A stretch of DNA of 64,000 nt, taken from Closterium sp. Naga37s-1. Its lineage: Eukaryota > Streptophyta > Zygnematophyceae > Desmidiales > Closteriaceae. Below, piece after piece: positions 1-11,094 of the stretch. The notes under the pieces were generated by a model that ran no database searches, had not been told where the DNA came from, and saw nothing but the letters and a program-made list of their open reading frames with translations. Every line of letters begins with the position of its first letter. The stretch's first letter is position 1. The position numbers and the translations under genes were made by a program. Location of the stretch: assembly GCA_947471745.1 (NCBI GenBank), contig CANJKZ010001044.1, forward strand, positions 186,001 through 250,000, read 5' to 3'.

Positions 1-1119
1 CTCCAGTGGCCAGGGGCGGCTGCTCCAGGGGCGGCTGCTCCAGTGGCCAGGGGCGGCTGCTCCAGGGGCCAGGGGCGGCTGCTGCAGGGGCGGCTGCTCC
101 AGGGGCGGCTGCTCCAGGGGCCAGGGGCGGCTCCTGCAGTGGCGGCTGCTCCAGTGGCCAGGGGCGGCTGCTCCAAGGGCGGCTGCTCCAGTGGCCAGGG
201 GCGGCTGCTGCAGGGGCGGCTGCTCCAGTGGCCAGGGGCGGCTGCTGCAGGGGCGGCTGCTCCAGAGGCGGCTGCTCCAGGGGCCAGGCGCGGGGTAGGT
301 CAGGGCGACGCAGCTGTCAGGGGCGACGCGCGGGCAGGGGCGACGCGGCGGGCAGGGCGACGCGGCGGGCAGGGGCGACGCCGCGGGCAGGGGCGACGCG
401 GCGGGCAGGGTGATGCCGCGGGCAGGGGCGACGCCGCGGGCAGGGCGACGCGGCGGGCAGGTGGCGACGCCGCGGGCAGGTGGCGACGCCGCGGGCAGGT
501 GGCGACGCCGCGGGCAGGGGCCAACGCCGCGGGCAGGTGGCGACGCCGCGGGCAGGTGGGCGCGGCCGCGTCAGTAGTGGGGCGCGGCCGCGTTACTGCA
601 GGGAGGGGCCGCGTCCGCGTCGGAGGGGCCGCGATTGCGACCTGAAGGGGTCGCGCGCTGGCCTGACGGGCCTGCAGAGGCTGCGTGCGGGCGGCGAGGG
701 CCTGCAGGGGTGGCGCGCGGTCGGGCAGAGGCTGCGCGCGGGCCTGACGGGTCTGCAGGGGCGGCTCTCGGGCCTGACGGGCCTGCAGAGGCGGCTCAGG
801 GGCCTGACGGGCCTGCAGAGGCGGCTCGGGGGCCTGACGGGCCTGCAGAGGCGGCTCGGGGGCCTGACGGACCTGCAGGGGCGGCTCGAGGGCCGTACTA
901 GCTTGAAGGGGCGTCGCACTGGCCTAGGGCAGCAGGAGGCAGCGCGAGGGCTGCAGGACGGCACGCGGGCAGAACGAAGGGCGAGGCGCGCGAGAGCGCA
1001 CTAGCAGAAAAAAGGGCGCACGAGGGCGCACGAGCAGAGAAAGGCGCACGAGGGCGCACGTAAGGTAGGGCGCACGAGGGCGCTTCTAGCGGAATAGTGG
1101 GCCCGTAGTAGAAAGCGGT
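1..1119 (-). repeat. GC-rich tandem-repeat leader of copia element Z
   Basis: Untranslated leader of a minus-strand short-LTR copia (Z) whose coding part lies left of the window. Three blocks of tandem repeats are visible: about 1-290, units built on GGCGGCTGCTCCAGGGG; about 300-560, units built on GCGACGCCGCGGGCAGG; about 655-900, roughly 30-bp units built on GGCCTGACGGGCCTGCAG. The tail (about 1000-1090) repeats GGGCGCACGAG, the complement of the GCGCCCTCGTGCGCC repeats in the leaders of C and D. The first block matches, on the opposite strand, the leader of E near 35890-36160. Open frames here are compositional and not genes. Confidence 0.75.
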
Positions 1120-1149
1120 CCTAGGTGGCAACCTAGGCTCGTGATACCA
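1120..1149 (-). promoter_or_regulatory. Element Z primer-binding site and adjacent hairpin
   Basis: Read on the minus strand, the LTR end is followed at once by TGGTATCACGAGC, close to the initiator-tRNA-Met PBS TGGTATCAGAGC. A perfect 7-bp inverted repeat follows, CCTAGGT / ACCTAGG with a 4-nt loop (1120-1137). Confidence 0.75.
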
Positions 1150-1277
1150 TGTCAGAATGAACAAGGGTGATTGAACTAACAAGATTGGGAGTACAAGTAG
1201 GAAACCCTAGAATGTTGTACCCCCTAAGGCTAAACCCACTATAGCCTACAGAATATAAACATATACAATGTTTGACA
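1150..1277 (-). repeat. Short LTR (128 bp), 5' LTR of element Z
   Basis: Minus-strand LTR beginning TGTCAAACATTG and ending TTCTGACA, with the PBS on its inner (left) side, so it is a 5' LTR. It shares the core TAGGCTATAGTGGG and GGGGTACA with the LTRs of B, C, D, E, J and L. Its outer edge abuts the RNase H codons of element A at 1278, so Z inserted into A. Confidence 0.85.
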
Positions 1278-2768
1278 GGCAGCACCTTAGTCAGAAAATC
1301 CGCTGGCTGCTCCTGTGTTCCCACGTGCACGAAGGTGAATGCCTTTTTCTGTAGCTGCTCCCGTACCCAATGGTACCTCACATTCATGTGTTTCGTGCGC
1401 CCATGCCAGTTGTCGTTTCGTGCGAGGTCAATCGCCGATTTGCTGTCCGATTTGATCGTTGTAGGTCCTTTCACTTTGACCCCTATCTCTTGAAGTAGAC
1501 GCCTCAGCCACACGCCCTCTTGGCATGCATAAAACAGCGCCATGTATTCAGCTTCCACGCTAGACAGAGCCACATCGGTGAGCTTCTTGGCTTGCCACAT
1601 GATTGTCGTTCCACCAAGGAGGTAGACATAGCCATAGGCCCCCCTCCCATCCTTCTTGTCTGATCCATGTGAGGCGTCAACGTACCCCACTAGCTCTAGA
1701 ATCTCCTCTCCTTCAAACAGCAGCCCCTCATTATCCCGTTGCAAGAGGTAAGTGATGGTCCGCTCCATTTCCTTCCACTTGCGTCCCTCGGTATGCAACA
1801 ATTTCTGTCTAAGAAAGCTTGCATAGGCCACATCAACCCGTGTGCACAACACCGGGTACATGACTGAGCCTACCATGGATTGGTAAGCTTTCAGTGCTCT
1901 CTCCTTGCTGCCCCATGCCTCGATTTCTGCTCCCATATCGACCTCCTTGTTCGCAAGGCTGCTGAGAGGCGTTGTCACTGGTTTGGTCTTGCATTGCCCC
2001 CCAAACCTCTCCCGCAACCTCTGAAAATGCCTTTTTCTGGTACAGCAGCAACTTCTTCTCCTCCCTATTTCTCTCCAGGTTTATTCCAAGGAAGAGAGTG
2101 GTCCTTGGAATCTTCTTCACCTGAAATGCAGCTGCGAGGTGAGTGCACACCTCCTCCACTTTCTCCTCCTTTGCTCCAGCCACTAGGATATCATCCATGT
2201 AGAGGAGCAGGAACACCTTGCTCTCCCCTTCTCCCTTCTAGTAGAATGCGCGGTCACATAGGCTCTTGACAAACCCTCCCTTTTCCAGTTGCGCATCCAT
2301 AGCTAGATACCACTCCCGTGGGCTTTGCTTCAGCCCACAAAGTGCTTTTATGAGCTTGCACTTTCTGTCCGTGCCGTCCTCACACCCCGGTGGCTGATTC
2401 ATGTAGATAGGCTCCTTCAAAATGCCATAGAGAAAGGCATTTTTTATATCCAGCTGCACCATGAAGTAACCACGTGCCGTCACCACCTTGAGCATTATCC
2501 TTGCCGTTGTTAACTTGCTCACGGGTGCGTAGATTTTGTCAAAGTCCTCTCCTTCCACCTGAGTGTAGCCTTTAGCGACAAGTCGTGCCTTGAACCGCTC
2601 AAGTTGACCCATGTCTCCCGATTTGATCTTGAAAATCCAGAGCACCCCCACTGGTTTCCTCCCTTCGGGCATGTTCACAAGCTCCCATGTCCCCCTTTCA
2701 GCCAAGGTATCAAGTTCCTCTTGGATTGCAGCCCTCCATTCCTCTTTGTTGGGCCCGAACAGCTTCAA
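1278..2768 (-). pseudogene. Element A reverse transcriptase and RNase H remnant
   Basis: RT begins with ...KEEWRAAIQEELDTL... at about 2750. The conserved block with NAFLYG and GLKQSP follows, and the catalytic YMDD box is in LLLYMDDILVAG near 2200. RNase H has YVDASHG, SSVEAEYMAL, DSKSAIDLA and the final ADFLTKVLP, which ends exactly where the Z LTR starts. At least two frame changes and a TAG after DRAFY (near 2238) break it. Product would be cDNA synthesis and RNA-strand removal in the retrotransposon particle; it cannot be made from this copy. Confidence 0.85.
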
Positions 2769-4620
2769 TGGTGAGAGGCTCGGTGGGCAGCTTGTAGCTT
2801 TCCACCTTCCCCTTTGAGAGTAATGCCGTTGCCGTGGTGGTGAGGAGGAGGTGAGTGTGAATGTCTTTGCAGCAGGTCAGAAGCATTTGGGCATACTTGG
2901 GATTGGGTTTCTTAACCCATTTCCCTTTGCCCATCTCCTCATTCTCATTTTCAGCTCCACCTTTTTCTGCTGCTGCACTATCATCCGCTCCTTGTGGCAC
3001 GGTAGTTCCACCAATATCCCTTCCAAGGATGATCGCACCGTCCGCAAGTAGGTCTTCAATCTCTGCTACCGCCTTTTCATTGTTCCCCATGTCAATGATT
3101 CGCCATGGGTCGGAGAAGCCCGTGCTAGCAGATTCAGCCACACTCTCCTCTACATCAGAATTTCAGCTTCTTCCTTACCGGCTGTATCCGTTGAGTTGTC
3201 ACCAGCCTCTGTCCCCTTATCTTGTTCGTGTTCACTTTCTTCCATGGCAGTTGAAGGTGAGGGCAGCTCCGGAACCTCCCACACCCAATCAAATCCCGGT
3301 GTGGTGTGGTCTTCGTAGTCCTCATTGTCACCGCAGTCATTGGCTGCCCCTATCCCCTCTTTCTCACTCCCATTAATCATTTCCTCCACTGGAGTTGGTG
3401 ATGTTGCCGCCTCCTTTGTCACAGCTCCTTGTTTCCATCCCTTCCACTCCTAGTAGAAAGCACGTTCGTAGAAGGTGACATCTCTGGTTGCCGTGACTTT
3501 CCCGGTCTCCACGTCGCGTATTACCCGCCCTTTGCTTTCAGGGCAGATTCCCAAGTGAATCCCCCACGTGGTCTTTGGAAGTAGCTTATGATCAGGTCCC
3601 GCCGTCTCTCGGTATTGCGTCATGCAGCCCCAAACACATAAAAAAAATCCAGATTCGGCTTCCTCTTGTAGAACGTCTCGTGAGGGGTAATGTCCGCCGC
3701 TAGTCCCTTTGTCAGTAGCAGGTTTTTCAGCCAACATGCCATGCCCAGCGCATCTCCCCGGTAGTGAAGGGGCAGGTTGCTATCCGCGAGCAAGCTCCTC
3801 ACGCCCTCCAGCAGTGATCGGTTCACCCGCTCTGCTATGCTATTGTGTTGGGGAGTGTACGGGACCGTGAGCTGCCTTCGAATGCCCTTTGATTTTAGCT
3901 ACGTGTTGAACTCGGCGTTAACGAATTCTCCCCCATTGTCCGTGCGCAACACCTTCAACTTCTTGCCGCTTTGCCTTTCCACTCCCGCCTTCTAATCAAG
4001 GAAGCTCGTGTAGACTTCTGACTTCTTCTTAATTTCAGTCACCCACGTGTGTCGTGTGCCAAGGTCGGTGAAGGTAACGAAATACTTGCTGCCATGTCGT
4101 GAAGCCACTCGCATTGGCCCACATACGTCGGCTGCCACAATAGCCAACGTCTCGTATGGCTCACGAGCTCCATGCTTGGGATGTGGTGCCTTTGTTGCCT
4201 TTGCTTCCACGCATGAGCTGCACTTCAGATTTTCCTCTCCACCCTCAGCTACCTTCACTCCCGCTGCCATGTTTTTCTTGACCAGCTCCTTGATTCGGGT
4301 GTGACCAGCCTGCCCCATCCTACGATGCAGCAGGTTGATGTCGTACAGCCCTTGCTTGCGTGATCCTTATGCTATCACCTTCCAATCCGAGCCAAACACC
4401 CATAGGCAGCCCTTGTCATTGAAGGTTTTGCATCCACCGCTGTCCAACTGCAATTGGCTTATGAGGTTGAGCGTGAGCTTGTCCACCAGCAACACGTTGT
4501 CCAGCTTCACCTCGCCATAATCACTTTGCAGCACTAGGTCACCTTCCCCTTTCACAGGAAGTTTCCCTTCATCTCCCAACAGCACGTACGGGATCGTTGA
4601 TGCTCTGAAATTTTGCAGCC
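2769..4620 (-). pseudogene. Element A integrase remnant
   Basis: The GAG-pre-integrase/zinc-binding region (GHTRIKELV..., then CSSC) is at about 4318-4200. The first catalytic Asp sits in VAADVCGPM near 4120. The second lies in a frame with TAG stops after SFLD and after AEFNT, followed by the block with NRSLLEGV and the post-integrase region to about 3450. The 2769-3450 part is a charged linker rich in Glu and Asp. Stops here replace codons other than Gln (Trp or Tyr by comparison with copia integrases), so they are ordinary decay. Confidence 0.75.
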
Positions 4621-5727
4621 ACTCTTTCCGATTGGTCATGTGTTGGGTACATCTACTATCCATGTACCACTCCTTCCCTTTGAGGCCCTTTGCAAGCAGG
4701 CATGCGCCGGATGCTCTTGCAACATTGGCCTTGTGGGCTCCCCCGAGGATGACGTCGTCGTCGCTGGTTTCTGCTTCGGTGGCGTTGATCTTCGCGGGTA
4801 CGTGATTCTTTTGCTGCTGCTGCCCTCCCCTGAACCTCTTGCTGGCCGGGTTGTTGTAGCCTTGTGCCCAAACTTTCCGCAATGGTTGCAATTTCCTCCA
4901 AATCCGCCTCTCGGTCGTTGTCCTTCTCCGCTTGCTCCTGCTGCCTTTCCTTTGAAATTCTTGCTTCTTGGGTTGGAGTAACACTCGGCAGCCTTGTGCC
5001 CTTTCTTCCCACAGTGGAAGCAAGCTCCAAATGCTTTTCCTGCCCCGGTTGCGTTCAACATTGCAGGTTTTTCGTTGCTGAAGTTTTCCGGCAGCGCCTC
5101 CCTTCGCTCTTCCTCCGTGCGTACAAGCGCCACGTCTTGAAGGGACTCCACTAAGTCCGTCATGTCCGTCGGGCGTCGGCAGGCCAGCATCCTCTTCTCT
5201 GCTGCCCATGTTTTCGGTAGGCCGCCAATGATGTAGCTCATCATTTGCTTCTCCGATTCGGAAACTCCCATAGCCGTCAAGTCATCGTTATAGCCTTTGG
5301 CACGCCCCACATAGTCCACCACCGTCTCGAAAGGTTCCATGGCCAGCAGTATGAGTTTCATCCTCACTGCTGCCATTTTTGCCTCGCTTTTCTTGAGGTA
5401 CACTCTTTCCATGTACCCCCACGCCTTCTCTGCTGCGTTGTACCGAATGGCAGAGTTGAAAGAAAGCTTGTTGGCTTCTTTTCTTGAAAGCTTTTTTCTC
5501 TTGTTCGGTTGCAAGTGCAGGTCCATCTTCCTCCGTCACAGCCCCTGGATGTAGAAATGCCACAAGTCTACCTCCCGGGCGCGCCTCATGAACTTCAGTC
5601 GCCATGTGCCGAAGTTCTCACCATTGAAGCGTTGAGCTTCACTCAGGCCAATCGTCGGTTTGGCCACAATCTGCCCCTTAGCAAGGGCATCAAGTAGACT
5701 CTGCAGCTGCGCACCGTCAGTGTTCAC
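4621..5727 (-). pseudogene. Element A Gag and protease remnant
   Basis: The Gag N-terminus starts MNTDGAQLQSLLDAL at 5727, and the capsid-like domain (RFNGENFGTWRLKF) follows. It shifts frame near 5540. Two zinc knuckles are visible: CFHCGKKGHKAAEC (about 4988-5030), a full CX2CX4HX4C, and CNHCGKFGHKATTT (about 4865-4905), which lacks the last Cys. The protease motif at about 4650-4675 reads DSRCTQHMT where copia proteases have DSG; the Gly to Arg change at the active site would inactivate it. The reading frame changes several times. Confidence 0.8.
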
Positions 5728-5848
5728 TGAAGACCCCGAACTGGTCTCTCCATCTACTTTCCCTATGTCGTTGAATATTCGTTCGTTCCAATTACTCTAA
5801 AAACGCCTTCAATGCTATTATAATGAGGCTTGACGCGACAATAACCAA

Positions 5849-5860
5849 GCTCTGATACTA
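5849..5860 (-). promoter_or_regulatory. Probable primer-binding site of element A
   Basis: On the minus strand this reads TAGTATCAGAGC, one mismatch from the initiator-tRNA-Met PBS TGGTATCAGAGC, about 120 bp upstream of the Gag start at 5727. Confidence 0.55.
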
Positions 5861-6375
5861 GCTCTAAGTTTAGGTATAGCCTCTGGCTAGCGTTGAAGAT
5901 AGTAGATGCTTGGAGAGATTTCTGGTTTTTCAAGACTGATTTCACTCAAAACAGAGAAGTACACAAAATGATTCAACACAACACAATTTAAGCATTTCGA
6001 AATGGGGTGTGCGCCTCGCGTAACGCGTCATCCGTGTTTCAGCCCGAGTCGCACGTGTAACCGAATTTGGTAACCGTTACTAACACCGAACCCTAGTTGT
6101 CTCTTCCGCACCGAACACGGTTCGGTTGTGGTTGGACATTTTAGGTTACGGAAATGTCTTCTCGACATTTCCTGAAACCCACTCTCCCACCATTCCGTTT
6201 CTTCCCGCTTTCTTCACGCTTTCCTTCCGTAGCTTCTTAGCATGTAGCCCCACCGTTCTAGCCGTCGACTCTCCTCCTTAGGTCGACATTTCCACCGCTC
6301 CTAATGTTATTATACCGTCCCTCGGTTAGGCGCGTATGCCGGTAGACATTAGGGCAGTGGCGAACCACCCTAACA
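5861..6375 (-). repeat. Probable 5' LTR of element A
   Basis: Non-coding, about 515 bp, lying directly 5' of the PBS. On minus it would begin TGTTAGGGTGG at 6375. The end next to the PBS lacks a clean CA, and there is no second copy to compare, so the limits are inferred. Confidence 0.35.
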
Positions 6376-8583
6376 TTCTGGATGCAGGGCAGCACGCATG
6401 AAACAAGAGGAAGCATCGCAAAAAAACGGGGCTCAGATAGTTACTGGAGAGATTCCCTAGGTTAACCCAAGAGTTGGTTGTACAGGCCATACCCGAATGA
6501 CACTAAAAAACATGCCCAATTGACGCTTTGAAACTCACAAGAATTGGTGGACGAATCCTAGCCGCACATCTCAATTTGAACAACAGCCACCCTTCCGTAA
6601 GTTTGAATGTGAAGTCCCTGCGCCTCGCCTACGTGTAATGCCCGTATTTGATGTGCCCAAGATAATTTCCCGTAACTTTGAATGTTCTAACTCTTCACTT
6701 CACATACGTGTAACGCGCGTATTTGCGGAGTCAGTTCACAAGCTCGCGATATAACTGGTCGATTTTGCCAGATGTCAACAAAAACACAATTCGTCTGGGT
6801 GAATGAAAGTAAAACTGATTGGGTAACGACATCGTGTTTGCGAAACTAAAACGCGTTACTAGTTACAAATTTGTTTTTCCGTTCTTACGTCACTTCATTT
6901 TTACACTGAAAAATTTTAATCAAGTTTATAGGGTTACCCCGTAACAGGTTCCAGAAACAAATCGCCAACAATATAATATTCAATTACAAATCCTCAGGGA
7001 TCTGAATTTTCTTACTAAAACGTGTATTGCAAAACCGATAATTGAATCCTGATTATATTAACAATGACCCTTTCAACATCGAACATGAACCAGAAGTGTG
7101 CACTAGAAAATGTGTATATTAAGGACATAATAAGGCATCACCTTGCTGCACATCTTGTACGAAAATATTACTATTACAGACAGAAAAAGCATAGAACATG
7201 CACTACCTAGGATCATAAGATTAGAGCTTGATAGAATCCATGAGAGCTACCAGGAATGAACAAATCAACTCGATTCGCTGCACAGCAGGAACGATACTAG
7301 TGAGTGAGAGAACAATAAAAAAATCAACAATAGGCTTACGTGCAGTTCGTGAAGACTTGACAGCGTTGTCAGTCGCTGAACATTATCATAACTGGCCTGC
7401 AAGACAGCAAGGCAACAAAACAAGTCACGCTGAGCTCACTGCGGTGACGACTTCAGTTCCTACCAGAGACACAAACGAGGCAGCTGGGAGATGAACGCAC
7501 CTTGCTGCCTGTCTGATGCAGGGCGCTCCGTCAGGTTCGCAAGCCTGTTACGACAAAAAAAAGAGAGAAAAAACAGTGAAAAGGGAAAAGGGATGCATTA
7601 AAATGGTACAACTAAGAGCTGACATCGTCTGGTCGGTGCGAACAATGACCTAACTATGCATATCAGTCGAATATGTTAAAACTACAAAGAAGGGCTAACA
7701 GTGAGAAAGGAAAGTCGCACCTGGCGTCAAGAAAACTGAGCATCGGGGAAGGCGAAGTCGGTGTTAGCAGTCAGACGAAAGCAGACATATCCACAGAGCA
7801 GAAACAACTAACTGATGAAGGACGGGGTGTGAAAAATAGGCGAGCGAGGGTGGAAGGTGGAAGGGAGGGAACAGAGAAGATAGTTGGGGATGTGACTCTT
7901 CAGGAAAGTGGGAGAAGGGAGGGTGAGGTCGAGTTGGCAGGACAGGGAAGGAAAAAACATTTGTCGGCGAAGAAAAAAATTCACTGTCGACGATTTATTT
8001 GACGCACAACTTACTGTTAAATAGCAGGTCAACCCAATTTTGAAACGGGCAGTAGATAGAGAAACTTTTTTGTTCAACTTTTTGTCTAAACCACACATAC
8101 CACCACCAGTTCGCGCACCGCAAGGAATGCGTTGGAATCAGCTGGGGGCATCCAGCAAGGCCCTGATACCCTCACGTGGCAGGAGTTGCGCTGGAGCAGA
8201 TGGCACAAAGAAACCTGATTCGTTAAAATCAGATCCCCCCTTGTGCATTGGCAGACCTAAAAGGCTCATTCGAACTGCAAGCACAGCTGGAGGTTGAATG
8301 AACCTAGTCAAACCTCTGCTGGAGGGATACAGAAATGCGATGTTCGACAATCGCACTGGCGAACCGCGCTGCTGCCAGCGCGCAATTTCTCGAACACCAC
8401 CGCACTGTTGCCAGGGCGCGACAGATACAGCGCGGAAGCTGTAACAGCGAGGCAGATTCTCGAACCAATTGTACACAAAATTCATGCCGAAGAGCGAACC
8501 ACTAACTAATCACGTTTGTTTCAAGGCCCAATTTTGAATGTAAAAAAGGAAACAAACAGTTTGTCATGAATGATAACAAACAC
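6376..8583. other. Unassigned sequence between elements A and B
   Basis: More AT-rich than the flanking elements. Open frames of up to about 110 codons occur (for example 7228-7494 and 7673-8002 on plus, 8138-8485 on minus), none with a recognisable domain. The minus-strand stretch encoding SDFNESGFFVPSAPAQLL near 8230-8160 looks the most protein-like and could be an exon of an unknown gene. No LTR, RNA gene or satellite is seen. Confidence 0.4.
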
Positions 8584-8588
8584 AGGCA
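8584..8588. repeat. Target-site duplication (left) of element B
   Basis: AGGCA immediately left of the B LTR, repeated exactly at 15702-15706 on the other side. A 5-bp duplication is standard for copia integrases. Confidence 0.9.
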
Positions 8589-8716
8589 TGTGAAATAATT
8601 ACGAGGAATGATTGACAAGGAAAAGAGTTGGGTACAAATATGTAACCCTAGTAAACTGTACCCCATACTGTCTACCCCACTACAGCCTAGAAAGACTATA
8701 GCATAAATGTTTGACA
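8589..8716 (-). repeat. 3' LTR of element B (128 bp)
   Basis: On minus it starts TGTCAAACATTTATGC and ends TATTTCACA. It is identical to 15574-15701 except at two positions. On minus, the polypurine tract lies just before it (8717-8727 on plus). Confidence 0.93.
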
Positions 8717-8727
8717 CACCCCCATAG
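8717..8727 (-). promoter_or_regulatory. Polypurine tract of element B
   Basis: Minus-strand CTATGGGGGTG directly before the 3' LTR. The same string precedes the 3' LTRs of C and E. This is the expected plus-strand primer site. Confidence 0.75.
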
Positions 8728-8945
8728 GCAAAGTGGGGGAGAACAAGGGGTCACAAGACCAGTCAAGCAAGACAAGCTCAGGGTGGATCACAACGTCACC
8801 ACACATTCCGAGCACAAGTTCAAAGGCCAAAAGGCCAGTTCACATGCAGGATTATAAATCAAGGTGAACAAACAAGACAGTGATCGCAACCTAGCAAAGG
8901 TATACAGGCAGGTGCAAGATATATAGATCACAGTACAAAGCAAAG

Positions 8946-11094
8946 TCAAGAGGTAAGCAAGTGAGGCCAGGTAGGCACAAGACCTAACATAGTACAGAAG
9001 CGCTGATGATCACAAGGCTGAAGTGCCTTGGTAAAGATATCAGCAGTGTTGGCCTGAGAAGCCATGTAAGCAAGGCGCAGCTGGCCACGCTGTTGCAACT
9101 CACGTGCAAGGAAGTAGCGAAGAGCAATGTGCTTCGTTCTGTGCTCCAGTCTGTGCTCCTGACACAAGGCCAGCATGGCCTTGTTGTCTACGTACAGAAC
9201 TGGAGGAGAAGGAGGCGGCTCTCCCAGGTCGGTCAGCAGGTAGGTGAGCCAGTGTAACTCCTGTGCAGCCATGGCCCCTGCATAGATCTCGGCCTCACAG
9301 CTGGGAGCCGAAAACAAAAGACGAGCGGGTAGACCGCCACGAAACAGAGCCGGAACCAATGCTGAAGGTGTAACCCTGTGACGACCACTGCGTAGCCAAG
9401 TCGTCAGCCCAAGAAGCGTCTGCGTGACCAGTGAGGACCACTGAACGTCGCCCTCCAAGCACGAGCCCCATGCCCGACGTACTGCACAAGTAGCGCAACA
9501 CCCTCTTAGCAGCATCCATGTGCTCCTTCCTATGTCGGCCAGTAGCGACATAGCATGCTAGGATGCTAAGAGGGTATGCAAGGTCAGGTTGAGTGCAGGT
9601 CATCAGGTACATGAGGCAGCCCACAAGCTCTGGATACGGGCCACTCGGCTCTACGGACTCATCCGAAGGCAGAGCTGAGAGTGAGTGGCGCGTAGGCAGA
9701 GGAGTGGGCTGTGGCGAGGAGTACGTGAAGCGGAAGCGCTGAAGGACCTGCTGCACCATGTGTGACTGAGTCAAGGTAATGGTGCGCTGTGCTCTGTTCT
9801 GGGTGATCCACAAGCCAAGATAGCTTGTCAGCTGACCCATGTCTGTGCATGTGTGTCTCTTCTGCAGCTCCGACTTTACGTGGGCGAGTGCCTCAGTGTC
9901 AGCAGTAGCAAAAACCAAGTCGTCTACGTACACGAGAACGTAGAACGGCGGAAGAGTGGTGTCGGTGCGTAGAAACAGCGACGGGTCAGTAGTAGGGGGA
10001 GCAAACCCAAGAGCAGCAAGAGTCGTCCTCAGTGTGTCGTGCCACTCACGGGGTGCCTGGCGGAGACCGTAGACCGGCCGCCAAAGGCTCCACTGGGTAC
10101 CAGGAGGAAACGACCCAGTGAAGCCAGGTGGGCGGCGCAGCCAGATCTCCTCGTGCAGGCTGCCCTGTAGGAAAGCAGTGCTGAAGTCAAGAGAGTGGAG
10201 CTCGTAGTCACGCTGAGCGGCAACGTGCAGCAGAACCCGAAGAGTGGTCATCTTCGGGGTAGGGGAGAAGGTCTGGAAGAAGTCAACTCCCTCACGCTGA
10301 CTGAAACCACGTGCAACGTAACGCGCCTTGAAGACATGCGAAGAACCCGGCGGCCGCTTCACCCTGAGAATCCACATGCCACTGACGATGTTCGCCCCAG
10401 GCGGGGGAACCTCGTCGACATAGGTGCCTGTGGACTTCCAGGAAGCCATCTCTGCGTCCATGGCTGACTGCCACTGAGAGGAGTAGGGACCCTCTATCGC
10501 CTCTGCGTAAGAGCGCGGGGTCGGGATGTCTGGTGCATGCGGGTCTCCCTCAGGGGCAATCAGCATGGACACGAGATGAGGTAAAGCAGCGGCAAAGCAC
10601 TCAAACTCCTCCTGTCTGTCCTCGAGGACGTCCGTGCCAAGAGCACACTCACCCCCGACGGACGGAGGACAGACAGACTCAGACTCAGCAACAAGACTAG
10701 CGGCGTAGTCGAGACGACAGTGAGCAGCAAAGTCGACAAGCTCAGCAACTAAGGCAGACGCAGCGGTGGACTCAAAGGAAGGGTTAGTGACAACAGTGGC
10801 CAGGAGACGCGTGACAGTAGGACTAGCAGCACGAAGGGAGTCAGACTCCGGGTCAGCAAGAGCAAGAAGAGAGGACGCAGGAGGAGACAGCAGAGGGACG
10901 CGCTGTGGAGCAGTGGAAGGACGAAGCGCCATCTGGTGTGTGCCTGGGACAGCAGGAGGACGCTGACGCGGAACACGACGATTAGTGCGAGCAGCACAAA
11001 CAGGCGACGCAGGACGAGACTCAGGCTCACGAGGCTCCGTAAGACCTCCGGTCGGACCAATGTAGGGGGAAGGACCAGGGAGTGGTGAGGCAGG
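8946..11094 (-). pseudogene. Element B reverse transcriptase and RNase H
   Basis: Begins in frame right after the UAG at 11095-11097; the first Met is at 10932 (MALRPSTAPQRVPL). RT has the blocks MWILRVKRPPGS, FSTAFLQGSLHEE, PVYGLRQAPREW and the catalytic YVDD in LVYVDDLVFATAD near 9920-9940. RNase H has GHADASWAD, CEAEIYAGAM, YVDNKAML and TKHIALRYF, and ends at a TGA at 8946. One inserted C near 9297 (GGCTCCCAGC against GGCTCCAGC in E) shifts the frame between GSVSWRS and CEAEIYA. Without that base RT and RNase H would be one frame. Confidence 0.9.

Larger units (their letters stand above)
1278..6375 (-). mobile_element. Degenerate Ty1/copia element A
   Basis: Old minus-strand copia with Gag, protease, integrase, RT and RNase H in copia order, broken by many frameshifts and stops. 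It is unlike the short-LTR family: its Gag has two canonical CCHC knuckles and no poly-glycine tract. A PBS-like site lies at 5849-5860 and a probable 5' LTR to its right. The 3' end after RNase H is lost to the insertion of Z at 1277/1278. The right boundary is inferred from a TGTTAGGG start on minus near 6375. Confidence 0.75.

Noticed and set aside
1..1000. Gly/Ala/Arg-rich open frames in the GC-rich leaders
   Set aside because: All six frames stay open because stop codons are rare in these repeats. The units differ between copies and no protein feature is kept.
7228..8485. Small open frames between A and B as genes
   Set aside because: None exceeds about 115 codons or shows a domain, splice pattern or homology I can recognise.
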